DNA of 64,000 bases. Source: Polaribacter ponticola. GTDB taxonomy: Bacteria; Bacteroidota; Bacteroidia; Flavobacteriales; Flavobacteriaceae. The notes under the pieces were generated by a model, which saw nothing but the letters and a program-made list of their open reading frames with translations, was not told the DNA's origin and searched no databases. Shown here in pieces: positions 57,007 through 64,000 of the stretch. The position numbers and the translations under genes are program-made. Position 1 is the first letter of the stretch. Each line of letters starts with the position of its first letter. The DNA is taken from contig NZ_JAOSLC020000003.1 of NCBI RefSeq assembly GCF_026191475.2, forward strand, positions 1,333,001 through 1,397,000, given 5' to 3'.

Positions 57007-57621
57007 TTAGATATGCAAACCACATTCTCTATTACTTTCTACTTTTGTTGGATCGAAATATGTAAACTCATTTGGCAACCCTTTTTCGTCTAAATAAGTA
57101 TCTAATTCTTCATCTGTCCAATTATAAAATGGACTTACTTTTATGATTCCATCTTTACTTAATGAGACAATATCGATATTGTCTCTAAAAGCTGTTTGCC
57201 CTTTTCTTAAATTTGTAAACCAAACATCTGGTTGGTGCTCTTTCATGGCTCTAGAAAATGGTTCTAGCTTTACTTGCTCTGTAAAAACCTTATGTTTTGG
57301 GCTTTCAATTGAAGGAATTCCCAATACTACATTTCTATGAGCTGCAGTTTGTTTTGGCACATATAACTGGATGTTTAAATTCAGTTTTTCAATAATCTCT
57401 TCTGCGTGCTTGTAGGTTTCATTTGTATTATAACCTGTGTCGCACCAAATTACTTTTATGTTTTTTTTCACTTCTGAAACTGCATTTAAAATTGCTACTT
57501 CGTAAGGTCTAAAGTTAGTTGTTATCACTGCATTTTTTGCAAATGAAACCGCCCAAGCAATAATTTCTGCAGGACTTTTATCTTTTAACTCTTTATTTAT
57601 TTCTTCTAAATTTAAACTCAT
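57007..57621 (-). CDS. cysH: Phosphoadenylyl-sulfate (or adenylyl-sulfate) reductase
   Basis: About 204 residues that reduce activated sulfate to sulfite. It has AVITTNFRPYEVAILNAV, IKVIWCDTGYNTNETYKHA, DVWFTNLRKGQTAFRDNIDI, KVSPFYNWTDEELDTYL and the C-terminal catalytic SNRECGLHI. The CC..CxxC cysteines that bind 4Fe-4S in APS reductases are absent, which points to the PAPS type. The start at 57621 gives a TAATG overlap with the DUF2061 stop, so the two are translationally coupled; the ATG at 57633 is less likely. Thioredoxin is the usual donor. Confidence 0.9.
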   Translation of the reverse strand: MSLNLEEINKELKDKSPAEIIAWAVSFAKNAVITTNFRPYEVAILNAVSEVKKNIKVIWCDTGYNTNETYKHAEEIIEKLNLNIQLYVPKQTAAHRNVVLGIPSIESPKHKVFTEQVKLEPFSRAMKEHQPDVWFTNLRKGQTAFRDNIDIVSLSKDGIIKVSPFYNWTDEELDTYLDEKGLPNEFTYFDPTKVESNRECGLHI

Positions 57622-57884
57622 TATTTTCCCCATTTTACTTTATTCCAAACTCTTTCATGAAAGAAGTACAAAACTAATTTTGTTAAAAAATCTACAGATG
57701 CTATTGATGCTGCTAATGCAATCTCGCCAGACAAAACATAAGAAACTACTAGTGTATCTATTGTACCAACAACTCTCCAACTTAAAGCCTTAGCTACACT
57801 TCTTACTGGTTTTTCTGAAACCTTATCTTCTTCAAAACTTTGTTTTGCTATTTTTTTATTAAAAATCATTTGATCTACAATCAT
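57621..57884 (-). CDS. DUF2061 small membrane protein
   Basis: An 87-residue protein with PVRSVAKALSWRVVGTIDTLVVSYVLSGEIALAASIASVDFLTKLVLYFFHERVWNKVKWG. That is the DUF2061 domain, with two membrane segments and conserved Arg, Trp and His-Glu-Arg residues. The domain is often found at the head of cys operons in Bacteroidetes and some proteobacteria; its job is not known. A link to sulfate uptake or sulfite handling is a guess from position. First gene of the sulfur operon. Confidence 0.87.
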   Translation of the reverse strand: MIVDQMIFNKKIAKQSFEEDKVSEKPVRSVAKALSWRVVGTIDTLVVSYVLSGEIALAASIASVDFLTKLVLYFFHERVWNKVKWGK

Positions 57885-57905
57885 AATAATTAAGCATTTT
57901 TACTA

Positions 57906-57936
57906 CCCTATTTAATTAGTAGGGAATGCAAACATA
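57906..57936 (-). promoter_or_regulatory. Promoter -7 element and operator-like inverted repeat of the cys operon
   Basis: On the minus strand TATGTTTG (57929-57936) fits TAnnTTTG. Four bases on comes CCCTACTAATTAAATAGGG (57906-57924), an inverted repeat of CCCTA with 9-base spacing. It would cover the transcription start, where a repressor acts. The nearest TTG is 13 bases from the -7 element, shorter than usual. The Rrf2 regulator at 59313-59732 is a candidate binder. Confidence 0.45.
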
Positions 57937-58056
57937 CATTATTTTAATACAAAAAAATGGTTTGAAAACTTAAAAAAAACATTTATCCTATAGATTTAGT
58001 AGATTAATAAAAAAATAACAGATAAATTATAAATAATTCAAGATTTTAAGAAGTTC

Positions 58057-59277
58057 TTAAAAAGTTTTACCTAGAGTAAATTGAAGTGGAATAGCAACAC
58101 CATCATTTCTTGTAAAAATATTACCATTAGAATAATGCATAATTCTTAATTCGAAATTGTATTTTCTTTTTTCGCCAAAGAAAATACCAAAGCCCATGGT
58201 ATCTTGATACGTTATTTTAGGACCACTTTCAAAGCCATCGATATTACTTTTTGTTAAAAAAGTTGGGCCAATAAGAGAATAATTAGCATAAAAGTCAAAT
58301 GCGTTTTTTCTTAATAAATAAAAACGCATTACAGGAAAAATTGAAAAAGCAAATACATTTTCATTTTTTAATTCTGATTGAAAAGCCGTTACGCTTACTC
58401 CCCATTCTAAAGAGAAAATCTTTTCGGTTCTAAACGCTAATCTTTGATAGGTTAGCGAAAAAGAATGTTTTGCTTTTACTTGCCCTACCCAAAAAATTGG
58501 AATTCCAAAACTATCGAAATTACCAACCGGTAAACTCATCCCAAAAAATTGATTGAATCCAAAACCAATTTCTCCAGTTCCGTAACTTACTTGAAAAATG
58601 TTTTTTGGAAAAAAATAATCATTCAAAGCATACTCTTTTGCAATCTCATCATCTAACTGTTGCAAATGATATTCAAACCCTAAAGAAACTTGCGATATTG
58701 AAGGCTGATTCTGTTTTGCAGATTTTGGTAAAAAAGTACCGTTTAAAGATAATCGCCATTTATCATTCAATTTATATTGCATACCAAAACCATATAGTAA
58801 ACTAGCATAATGTGCATCTTCATAAACTTCTTTATCATTGATAGAAAAACCAAACCTTGTTAAATTTGCAATTCCTGCTTCTGCATAAAAAGAAGTCTTA
58901 TTATTTATGTTAAAATCTTTTTTTAGTGATAAAGACCAAGCATTTATCCAAACACTTCTATCGTATCCAATATTGTTTACATTATCATACTTAAACCAAG
59001 AGGCTGGTCTCATAGTGCCAAATTGTAGCGCTAAATCATCTGTTAATTTATGTCCTAGAAGCAACCTTCCAGAAAACCAATTTCTACTAAAGGTTTCGGT
59101 TTTATATCCATCAATTAAATTCTCATTAGAAAAAGGATAAAAAATGCCACCAAAATTAATACTATAATAAGATTTTGATAAGAAGTTGGTAAGTTTCGTT
59201 TTAGACTCCACCTCAACCTGACTATAATTATTGAAAGAAATAAAAATTATTAAAATTAAAAGTGCGTTCTTTTTCAT
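58057..59277 (-). CDS. Acyloxyacyl hydrolase / PagL-like outer membrane protein
   Basis: A 406-residue protein with a signal peptide (residues 1-19, ending NNYSQ). The whole chain has the strand pattern of outer membrane beta-barrels. The C-terminal half resembles lipid A 3-O-deacylase (PagL) type proteins: FGIFFGEKRKYNFELRIMHYSNGNIFTRNDG, with the His-Ser-Asn of the active site, and a terminal Phe. The N-terminal half (about 30-205) looks like a separate small barrel. Lipid A remodelling is the family role; activity here is unproven. It stands alone next to the Rrf2 gene. Confidence 0.75.
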   Translation of the reverse strand: MKKNALLILIIFISFNNYSQVEVESKTKLTNFLSKSYYSINFGGIFYPFSNENLIDGYKTETFSRNWFSGRLLLGHKLTDDLALQFGTMRPASWFKYDNVNNIGYDRSVWINAWSLSLKKDFNINNKTSFYAEAGIANLTRFGFSINDKEVYEDAHYASLLYGFGMQYKLNDKWRLSLNGTFLPKSAKQNQPSISQVSLGFEYHLQQLDDEIAKEYALNDYFFPKNIFQVSYGTGEIGFGFNQFFGMSLPVGNFDSFGIPIFWVGQVKAKHSFSLTYQRLAFRTEKIFSLEWGVSVTAFQSELKNENVFAFSIFPVMRFYLLRKNAFDFYANYSLIGPTFLTKSNIDGFESGPKITYQDTMGFGIFFGEKRKYNFELRIMHYSNGNIFTRNDGVAIPLQFTLGKTF

Positions 59278-59312
59278 ATAATATCTTTTAATTTTATCAA
59301 CAGTAAAAAAAC

Positions 59313-59732
59313 TTAAAATTTATTATGTGTTAAATCTTCTAATGTTGTATTTCTAAATATTTGCAAGGTATTATCTCTAACTTGAATCATTAAATTGTGA
59401 ACTGCACAAGCATTTTCATCTGGGCAATCATCACATTTTTCATAAAAATTTAAACTTACACAAGGAACCATTGCAATTGGACCTTCTAAAATTCTCATTA
59501 CAGATGTCATTGGTATTTCCGAAGGATCTTTTAACAAGTAATAACCGCCGCCTTTTCCTTTTTTGGAACCTAACAACCCATTTTTACGCAATGTTAATAA
59601 GATACTTTCCAAAAATTTAAGAGATATGTTTTCACTTTTAGAAATCGTAGCAATTTGTACTGGATTTCTATTTTCAAGTCTTGCGAGATAAGTAAGTGCT
59701 TTAAGCCCGTATTTTGTTTTTTTAGATAGCAT
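59313..59732 (-). CDS. Rrf2 family transcriptional regulator, Cys-rich
   Basis: A 139-residue regulator. The N-terminal winged helix (LSKKTKYGLKALTYLA, VQIATISKSENISLKFLESILLTLRKNGLLGSKKGKGGGYYLL) is typical of Rrf2. The C-terminal half has four Cys at 91, 100, 103 and 109 (PCVSLNFYEKCDDCPDENAC), likely an iron-sulfur or zinc site as in IscR and NsrR relatives. It lies about 1.4 kb from the head of the sulfur operon and may sense cysteine or Fe-S status for that operon; this is an inference from position. Confidence 0.9.
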   Translation of the reverse strand: MLSKKTKYGLKALTYLARLENRNPVQIATISKSENISLKFLESILLTLRKNGLLGSKKGKGGGYYLLKDPSEIPMTSVMRILEGPIAMVPCVSLNFYEKCDDCPDENACAVHNLMIQVRDNTLQIFRNTTLEDLTHNKF

Positions 59733-59764
59733 TATGCTAATATACGTGTTTTTAAAAAGCTAAA

Positions 59765-60977
59765 TTAATTTGTTGAATGTGATTTTTCTAAAGTGTAAAA
59801 AGTAACTTGTGCGAAGTCGTTATCATCTCCAGAATTATTAGCTTGATAAACCCCTGCTTTAAAATACATATATTGCCCACCAACATTAAAACCACTGTTA
59901 ATCATATCTATAGTTTTTACAACATCGCTTTTACCTTCTCTTAGAATGGTAAGAGTTAAACTATCACCAACAACTTTAATCGAATAACTAAATTTTTCGT
60001 TAAGAGCAATACCATCCGATGGATTGGAAATGTCATTACTTTTAGACCCTATAAGTTCATACCATTGCTCATTTCCATTACCATCTGTAGGTTCGTGTGC
60101 AAAATAGATTGACCCTAAAGTGTTATCTTTTAACTTTCTATAATAAATTCGGATAGGCTCATCATTATTAGCATGTATTTGTCCAATAATAATTCTACCA
60201 ATATGACTATTATTTCCTGTAGTTGTAACATGATTTATAGCAAGCGTTGCATACATTTCGCCATCATATCCTGCAGCAGCTTCTTTATCTGTTGAAGGTG
60301 CAGTTCCAAAAACCCAATTATTTTTATTTACGCCTTGTGTAGATATACCTGTATTAGTTCCTCTTAACATTTCTCGCAGTTCTACTCTTGTATAACTAGT
60401 ATTATTAGATGTTTTAAAACCATCAACCGGACATTTAAAAACCATTCCACCATCCGCAGCAGTATAAAAATATTTACTATTTTCATATTTATTATTAATC
60501 TGACTTACTGCAATTGTGGTTGCAGTCCCATTTCCTTTATCTTCCGGTATACTTAAATTCCATGTAGATAAATCGAAATTTTCAGAAGGTGCCTTATTTG
60601 GATCTAATGTTCCCGAAGTATTACTATTATCTTCTACAGCCGCTTGTGTTATTGTTAACGTTTTTGAAATACTTCCTCCAGAAATAGTTAAAATTCCTAT
60701 ACGTTTAGTAAGCGCTAAATTTTCTTCTACAGAAACATTAATAGTTCCATTGTTAGATCCATTGGAGGGTGTAATTGTAATCCAATTTGTGTTATCAGTT
60801 GCGTTCCAAGCTAAATTAGATGTTATTGCAATTGCTTGCGTTTCTTCACTTTTAGAAAATTCTGAAAGGGAAGATAAAATTAAACTTTCCACAATTTCTT
60901 CTTCCTCTGGTTCTGATGAAGCACAAGAAAAAAATTAACAGAGAACCTATAAAAACTATTTTGATTGCATTTTTCAT
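59765..60977 (-). CDS. PL7 alginate lyase lipoprotein with BACON domain, N-terminus frameshifted
   Basis: About 404 residues. The start at 60977 gives a lipoprotein signal (KNAIKIVFIGSLLIFFSCASS) that runs into the main frame if the run of seven A at 60928-60934 is eight; as read, the main frame begins only at 60892. A BACON-like domain follows (NWITITPSNGSNNGTINVSVEEN..TLTITQAA). The PL7 jelly roll has the catalytic motifs YTRVELREMLRG (R-x-E-L-R), IGQIHAN (QIH) and YMYFKAGVYQAN (YxKAGxYxQ). It cleaves alginate at the cell surface. No PUL partners are nearby. Confidence 0.88.
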
Positions 60978-61009
60978 AAGATAAATGATAGCATTAATAA
61001 TTAAATTGC

Positions 61010-61043
61010 AAAATACAAAATTGGTTAACCAATTTTGTATTTT
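61010..61043. terminator. 34-base perfect palindrome, terminator after metZ
   Basis: Arms ATACAAAATTGGTT and AACCAATTTTGTAT with flanking A and T runs, between the metZ stop and the start of the PL7 gene. On the minus strand it ends in a T-run. Confidence 0.8.
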
Positions 61044-61057
61044 TTCTAATATAATTA

Positions 61058-62230
61058 CTATTTATTATTATCTAAAGCTTGCTCTAAATCTGCAATAATA
61101 TCTGCAACATTTTCTAAACCAACAGAAACTCTTACCAAACCTTTAGTAATACCAACCTCTAATCTATCTTCTTCAGACAATCTTCCGTGCGTTGTAGATG
61201 ACGGATGCGTAACAATAGTTCTAGTATCTCCTAAATTTGCTGAAAGAGAACACATTTTAATTCTATCTAAAAACTTTCTTCCAGACTCAATTCCTCCTTT
61301 AATTTCAAAAGCAACAATATTACCACCTAAACTCATTTGGTTTTTAGCAACTTTGTATTGAGGATGCGATTTTAAAAACGGGTATTTTACAAACTCAACA
61401 TTTTCTTGAGTTTCTAAAAATTCTGCAACTTTTAATGCATTTTCTGAGTGTTTTTCTACTCTAATTGCTAATGTTTCTAAACTTTTAGACAAAACCCAAG
61501 CATTAAAAGGAGACATTGCAGGACCGGTATTTCTTGAAAATAAATAGATTTCTCTCATCAATTCTTTATTTCCAACTGCAACTCCTCCTAAAACACGTCC
61601 TTGACCGTCAATTAATTTTGTTGCAGAATGTACAACTAAATCTGCACCAAATTTAATTGGTTGCTGAATATAAGGTGTTGCAAAACAATTATCAACAATA
61701 AAAATAAGGTTGTGTTTCTTAGCAATCTTACCAATTACTTCTAAATCTAAAATATCTACTGCCGGATTTGTAGGTGTTTCAATGTACAAAACCTTTGTAT
61801 TGGGTTGAATTAAACTTTCAACCAAATCGACTTCATTTACCTTAAAATATGATGTTTCAATATTCCATTTTGGTAAAAACTTAGTAAACATACTGTGAGT
61901 AGATCCAAAAACTGAACGACAAGAAACCACATGATCGCCAGCATTTAATAAGGCAGCAAATGTTGAAAATATTGCCGACATTCCTGTTGCAAAAGCATAA
62001 CCAGCTTCTGCTCCTTCCATAGCAACAATTTTATCTACAAACTCTGTTGTATTTGGGTTTGTAAATCGGCTATATAAATTACGTTGTTTTTCTTCTGCGA
62101 AGGAAGCTCGCATTTCTTCCGCATCATCAAAAACAAAACTAGATGTTAAATATAATGGCGTAGAATGCTCAGAAAACTGACTTCTTTCTGTTTGAGTTCT
62201 TATTGCTTTTGTTTCGAAATGTTTTTTCAT
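61058..62230 (-). CDS. metZ: O-succinylhomoserine (or O-acetylhomoserine) sulfhydrylase
   Basis: A 390-residue trans-sulfuration PLP enzyme that makes homocysteine directly from an activated homoserine and sulfide. It has KAIRTQTERSQFSEHSTPLYLTSSFVFDDAEEM, LYSRFTNPNTTEFVDKIVAMEGAE, GMSAIFSTFAALLNAGDHVV, VDNCFATPYIQQPIKFGADLVVHSATKLIDGQGR (PLP Lys in SATK) and THPSSTTHGRLSEEDRLEVGI. MetZ is preferred over MetB from overall similarity as I recall it; acyl donor unknown. It lies downstream of thrA. Confidence 0.87.
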   Translation of the reverse strand: MKKHFETKAIRTQTERSQFSEHSTPLYLTSSFVFDDAEEMRASFAEEKQRNLYSRFTNPNTTEFVDKIVAMEGAEAGYAFATGMSAIFSTFAALLNAGDHVVSCRSVFGSTHSMFTKFLPKWNIETSYFKVNEVDLVESLIQPNTKVLYIETPTNPAVDILDLEVIGKIAKKHNLIFIVDNCFATPYIQQPIKFGADLVVHSATKLIDGQGRVLGGVAVGNKELMREIYLFSRNTGPAMSPFNAWVLSKSLETLAIRVEKHSENALKVAEFLETQENVEFVKYPFLKSHPQYKVAKNQMSLGGNIVAFEIKGGIESGRKFLDRIKMCSLSANLGDTRTIVTHPSSTTHGRLSEEDRLEVGITKGLVRVSVGLENVADIIADLEQALDNNK

Positions 62231-62310
62231 ATTATGTTGTTTAGAATCAAGACCGATAACGCTTCTAGAACCAAGAACAAGGACTAAAACACATCATTCT
62301 CCTCTTTTAT

Positions 62311-62352
62311 CTTGTTTCTTTTATCTTGTTTCTTTTATCTTGTTTCTTTTAT
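62311..62352. repeat. Three tandem copies of a 14-base unit
   Basis: CTTGTTTCTTTTAT is repeated three times without change, in the gap between thrA and metZ, with a partial copy before it. It is a candidate variable-number repeat. Confidence 0.8.
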
Positions 62353-62413
62353 ATTTTTATCAATCAGTTTTATTATTGACTGAATTACTGCCAACTGAAA
62401 ACAGCCTACTATT

Positions 62414-64000
62414 TTAGTTGTTATGTTTTGCCAGTCTTAAAATGTCTCCGAAAACGCCTCTTGCCGTTACTTTAGAACCTGCTCCTGCTCCCTGAATAAC
62501 AATAGGTTGTTCTCCATAAGATTCTGTATAAATTTCAAAAATTGCGTCCGATCCTTTTAAAGACCCTAAAGGAGAGTTTTTACAAACCGACACCAATTTC
62601 ACGTCTAAATTCCCTTTATTTTGTGATAAATCTCCACTCAGTTCTCCAATATAACGCAAAACATGATTTTCTTCTTGATTTTCTTTTAATTCCTGATATT
62701 CATCATTCATTAAATCTAAATTAGACAGAAAATCTTCCACTGTTCCTTCTCTTAAATTTTCTGGAATTAAATTCTGAATATTAACATCTTTGAATTCGTT
62801 TTCTAACTCTAATTCTCTTGCTAAAATCAGTAATTTTCTTGCAACATCATTTCCACCTAAATCTTCTCTTGCATCTGGCTCTGTAAATCCACTATCAATT
62901 GCTTCTTTTAAAACCTCAGAAAAAGTCCTGTTTTCTGCTGAAAAAGTATTGAATAAATAACTTAAACTTCCAGAGAAAACACCTCTAATTTTAGTGATAT
63001 TCTCTCCAGATTCATGTAATAAACGAATCGTATCAATTAATGGTAAACCAGCACCAACATTAGTTTCATACAAATATTGCTTTTGGTATTCTTTTAATTT
63101 TGCTCTTACTTCTTTGTAAAAAGAAAAAGACAAGGTATTTGCAATTTTATTACAAGAAACTAAATCGAAACCTGCTTCTATAAACTGAATATAATTCCCC
63201 ACAAAAGGCACGTTTGCAGTATTATCAACGGCAATTAAGTTTTCGAAATGATGCGATTTTGCAAACTCAATAATATCTTCAATTGAAGTATTTTCTTGTC
63301 CGTTTGCAATTAAATCTTGCTCCCAGTTTTTAGAAACGCCATTTTTATTTAGCAAAGTTCTTTTAGAATCTGCAACAGCAAAAACGTTTAACTGTATTTT
63401 TCTTCGTTCTAAAACTGAAGCTGTATTCTCTAAAATTTGATCAATTAAAGTTCCACCAACAGTTCCTTTACCAAAAATTGCAATGTTTATTTTCTTCGCA
63501 ATTCCAAAAACTTGACCATGAATTACATTTACAGCTTTATGAAGTTCATCTTTCTTAACAACTAAACTCACATTTTTACCTGTAACTGTATTGTTAAATA
63601 AAACGGGTACAATTTGATTTTTTATCAATGCGTTATAAGGCAAATGAAATTCGCTTAAATCTTGACCAATTATAGAAATAACAGCAACATTATCTATTAT
63701 TGAAATATGATTTACATCTTGAGAATAAAAATCACTTTCAAATTCTTTTTCTAATGCTAAAATAGCATCAGAAGCCTTATCTGTATCTATTATTAAACCA
63801 ATTCCTCTTTCAGATGAACCTTGAGAGATGATACTTACACTAATATTTCTATCGCTTAAAGTTTTAAAAATACGTGCATCTACACCAACTTTACCTAGTA
63901 AACCTCTTCCTTCAAAGTTTAAAAGTGAAACATTGCTAATTGTTGAAATTGATTTTATTCCTTTTTCTGTAGATTTCGATGTTATTAAAGTTCCTTTATC
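62414..64000 (-). CDS. thrA: Bifunctional aspartokinase / homoserine dehydrogenase, 3' part
   Basis: The gene runs off the right edge; at least 528 residues are visible. The first 150 or so are ACT domains of the aspartokinase (VSLLNFEGRGLLGKVGVDARIFKTLSDRNISVSIISQGSSERGIG; VAVISIIGQDL). The homoserine dehydrogenase part follows, with the Rossmann loop NIAIFGKGTVGGTLIDQIL, GAGLPLIDTIRLLHESGENITKIRGVFSGSLSYLFN, EPDAREDLGGNDVARKLLILAREL and a final GAGAGSKVTARGVFGDIL. A TTG inside the ACT region (63643) is not a start: the frame is open and conserved to the edge. It supplies homoserine to metZ. Confidence 0.93.
   Translation of the reverse strand, partial: DKGTLITSKSTEKGIKSISTISNVSLLNFEGRGLLGKVGVDARIFKTLSDRNISVSIISQGSSERGIGLIIDTDKASDAILALEKEFESDFYSQDVNHISIIDNVAVISIIGQDLSEFHLPYNALIKNQIVPVLFNNTVTGKNVSLVVKKDELHKAVNVIHGQVFGIAKKINIAIFGKGTVGGTLIDQILENTASVLERRKIQLNVFAVADSKRTLLNKNGVSKNWEQDLIANGQENTSIEDIIEFAKSHHFENLIAVDNTANVPFVGNYIQFIEAGFDLVSCNKIANTLSFSFYKEVRAKLKEYQKQYLYETNVGAGLPLIDTIRLLHESGENITKIRGVFSGSLSYLFNTFSAENRTFSEVLKEAIDSGFTEPDAREDLGGNDVARKLLILARELELENEFKDVNIQNLIPENLREGTVEDFLSNLDLMNDEYQELKENQEENHVLRYIGELSGDLSQNKGNLDVKLVSVCKNSPLGSLKGSDAIFEIYTESYGEQPIVIQGAGAGSKVTARGVFGDILRLAKHNN

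Noticed and set aside
2030-60934. Phase variation as the cause of the many homopolymer breaks
   Set aside because: The breaks hit rnhB, rsgA, cobA, metF and metH, which are not contingency genes, and the runs are only 6-8 long, the size at which long-read base callers fail.
63641-64000. TTG at 63643 as the start of a stand-alone homoserine dehydrogenase
   Set aside because: The same frame continues without a stop to the window edge and encodes ACT domains of an aspartokinase.
1-64000. CRISPR array, prophage or insertion sequence
   Set aside because: No regularly spaced repeats, no transposase, integrase or phage structural genes were found; the only tandem repeat is three short units at 62311-62352.

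Overview
This window comes from the chromosome of a marine member of the Flavobacteriaceae (Bacteroidetes), most like Polaribacter or Tenacibaculum; the genus is an inference. The evidence is the strong AT bias, promoters of the TTG-N19-TAnnTTTG type, a type IX secretion plug protein, a secreted protease with a C-terminal sorting domain, split methionine synthase, a lipoprotein alginate lyase of family PL7, and short interspersed repeats of the kind common in this family. There are no rRNA genes, CRISPR arrays, transposases or prophage genes. One tRNA (Asp) is present.

Layout. 1-22 kb is mixed housekeeping: T9SS plug protein, apaG, pruA, a large M12B metalloprotease, lipB, rnhB, an outer membrane porin, nhaC, marC, a Met/Cys PLP lyase with a divergent Lrp regulator, yceI with a 26-residue CDGSH protein, dtd and rsgA. 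22.3-26.8 kb (minus strand) is an aromatic amino acid operon, pheA - aminotransferase - tyrA - DAHP synthase/chorismate mutase. It is headed by a promoter, a short leader peptide with four Phe-Tyr pairs, and an intrinsic terminator, which together look like classical ribosome-mediated attenuation. 27-40.6 kb (minus) is a Wzx/Wzy-type exopolysaccharide locus: Wzc, Wza, WecA-like and WecG-like transferases, three GT4 glycosyltransferases, two kinase-like proteins, a Wzy-like ligase/polymerase and a Wzx flippase. tRNA-Asp, a DUF58 gene and trxA follow. 42.4-57.9 kb (minus) is a long sulfur block that runs from sulfate to methionine: DUF2061, cysH, cysD, cysN, HEPN-fused sulfite reductase, cobA, precorrin-2 dehydrogenase, ferredoxin-NADP reductase, ferredoxin, cysE, cysM, SAM-I riboswitch, two-gene metH, metF. 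58-64 kb holds a PagL-like deacylase, a Cys-rich Rrf2 regulator, the PL7 lyase, metZ, and the 3' part of thrA, which runs off the window.

How it fits together. CysDN and CysH activate and reduce sulfate. A ferredoxin/FNR pair probably feeds the siroheme sulfite reductase, and CobA plus the precorrin-2 enzyme make its siroheme. CysE and CysM fix sulfide into cysteine. ThrA and MetZ supply homocysteine, and MetF and MetH finish methionine under SAM control. The Rrf2 protein is a plausible sulfur or iron-sulfur regulator of this block.

Sequence quality. About twenty genes are broken by a single base, almost always in a run of 6-8 A or T, and mostly a run read as 7 where 8 restores the known protein. 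Essential or housekeeping genes (rnhB, rsgA, metF, metH, cobA) are hit as often as accessory ones, so long-read homopolymer error is far more likely than decay. I give corrected gene extents wherever the second frame clearly continues the same protein.
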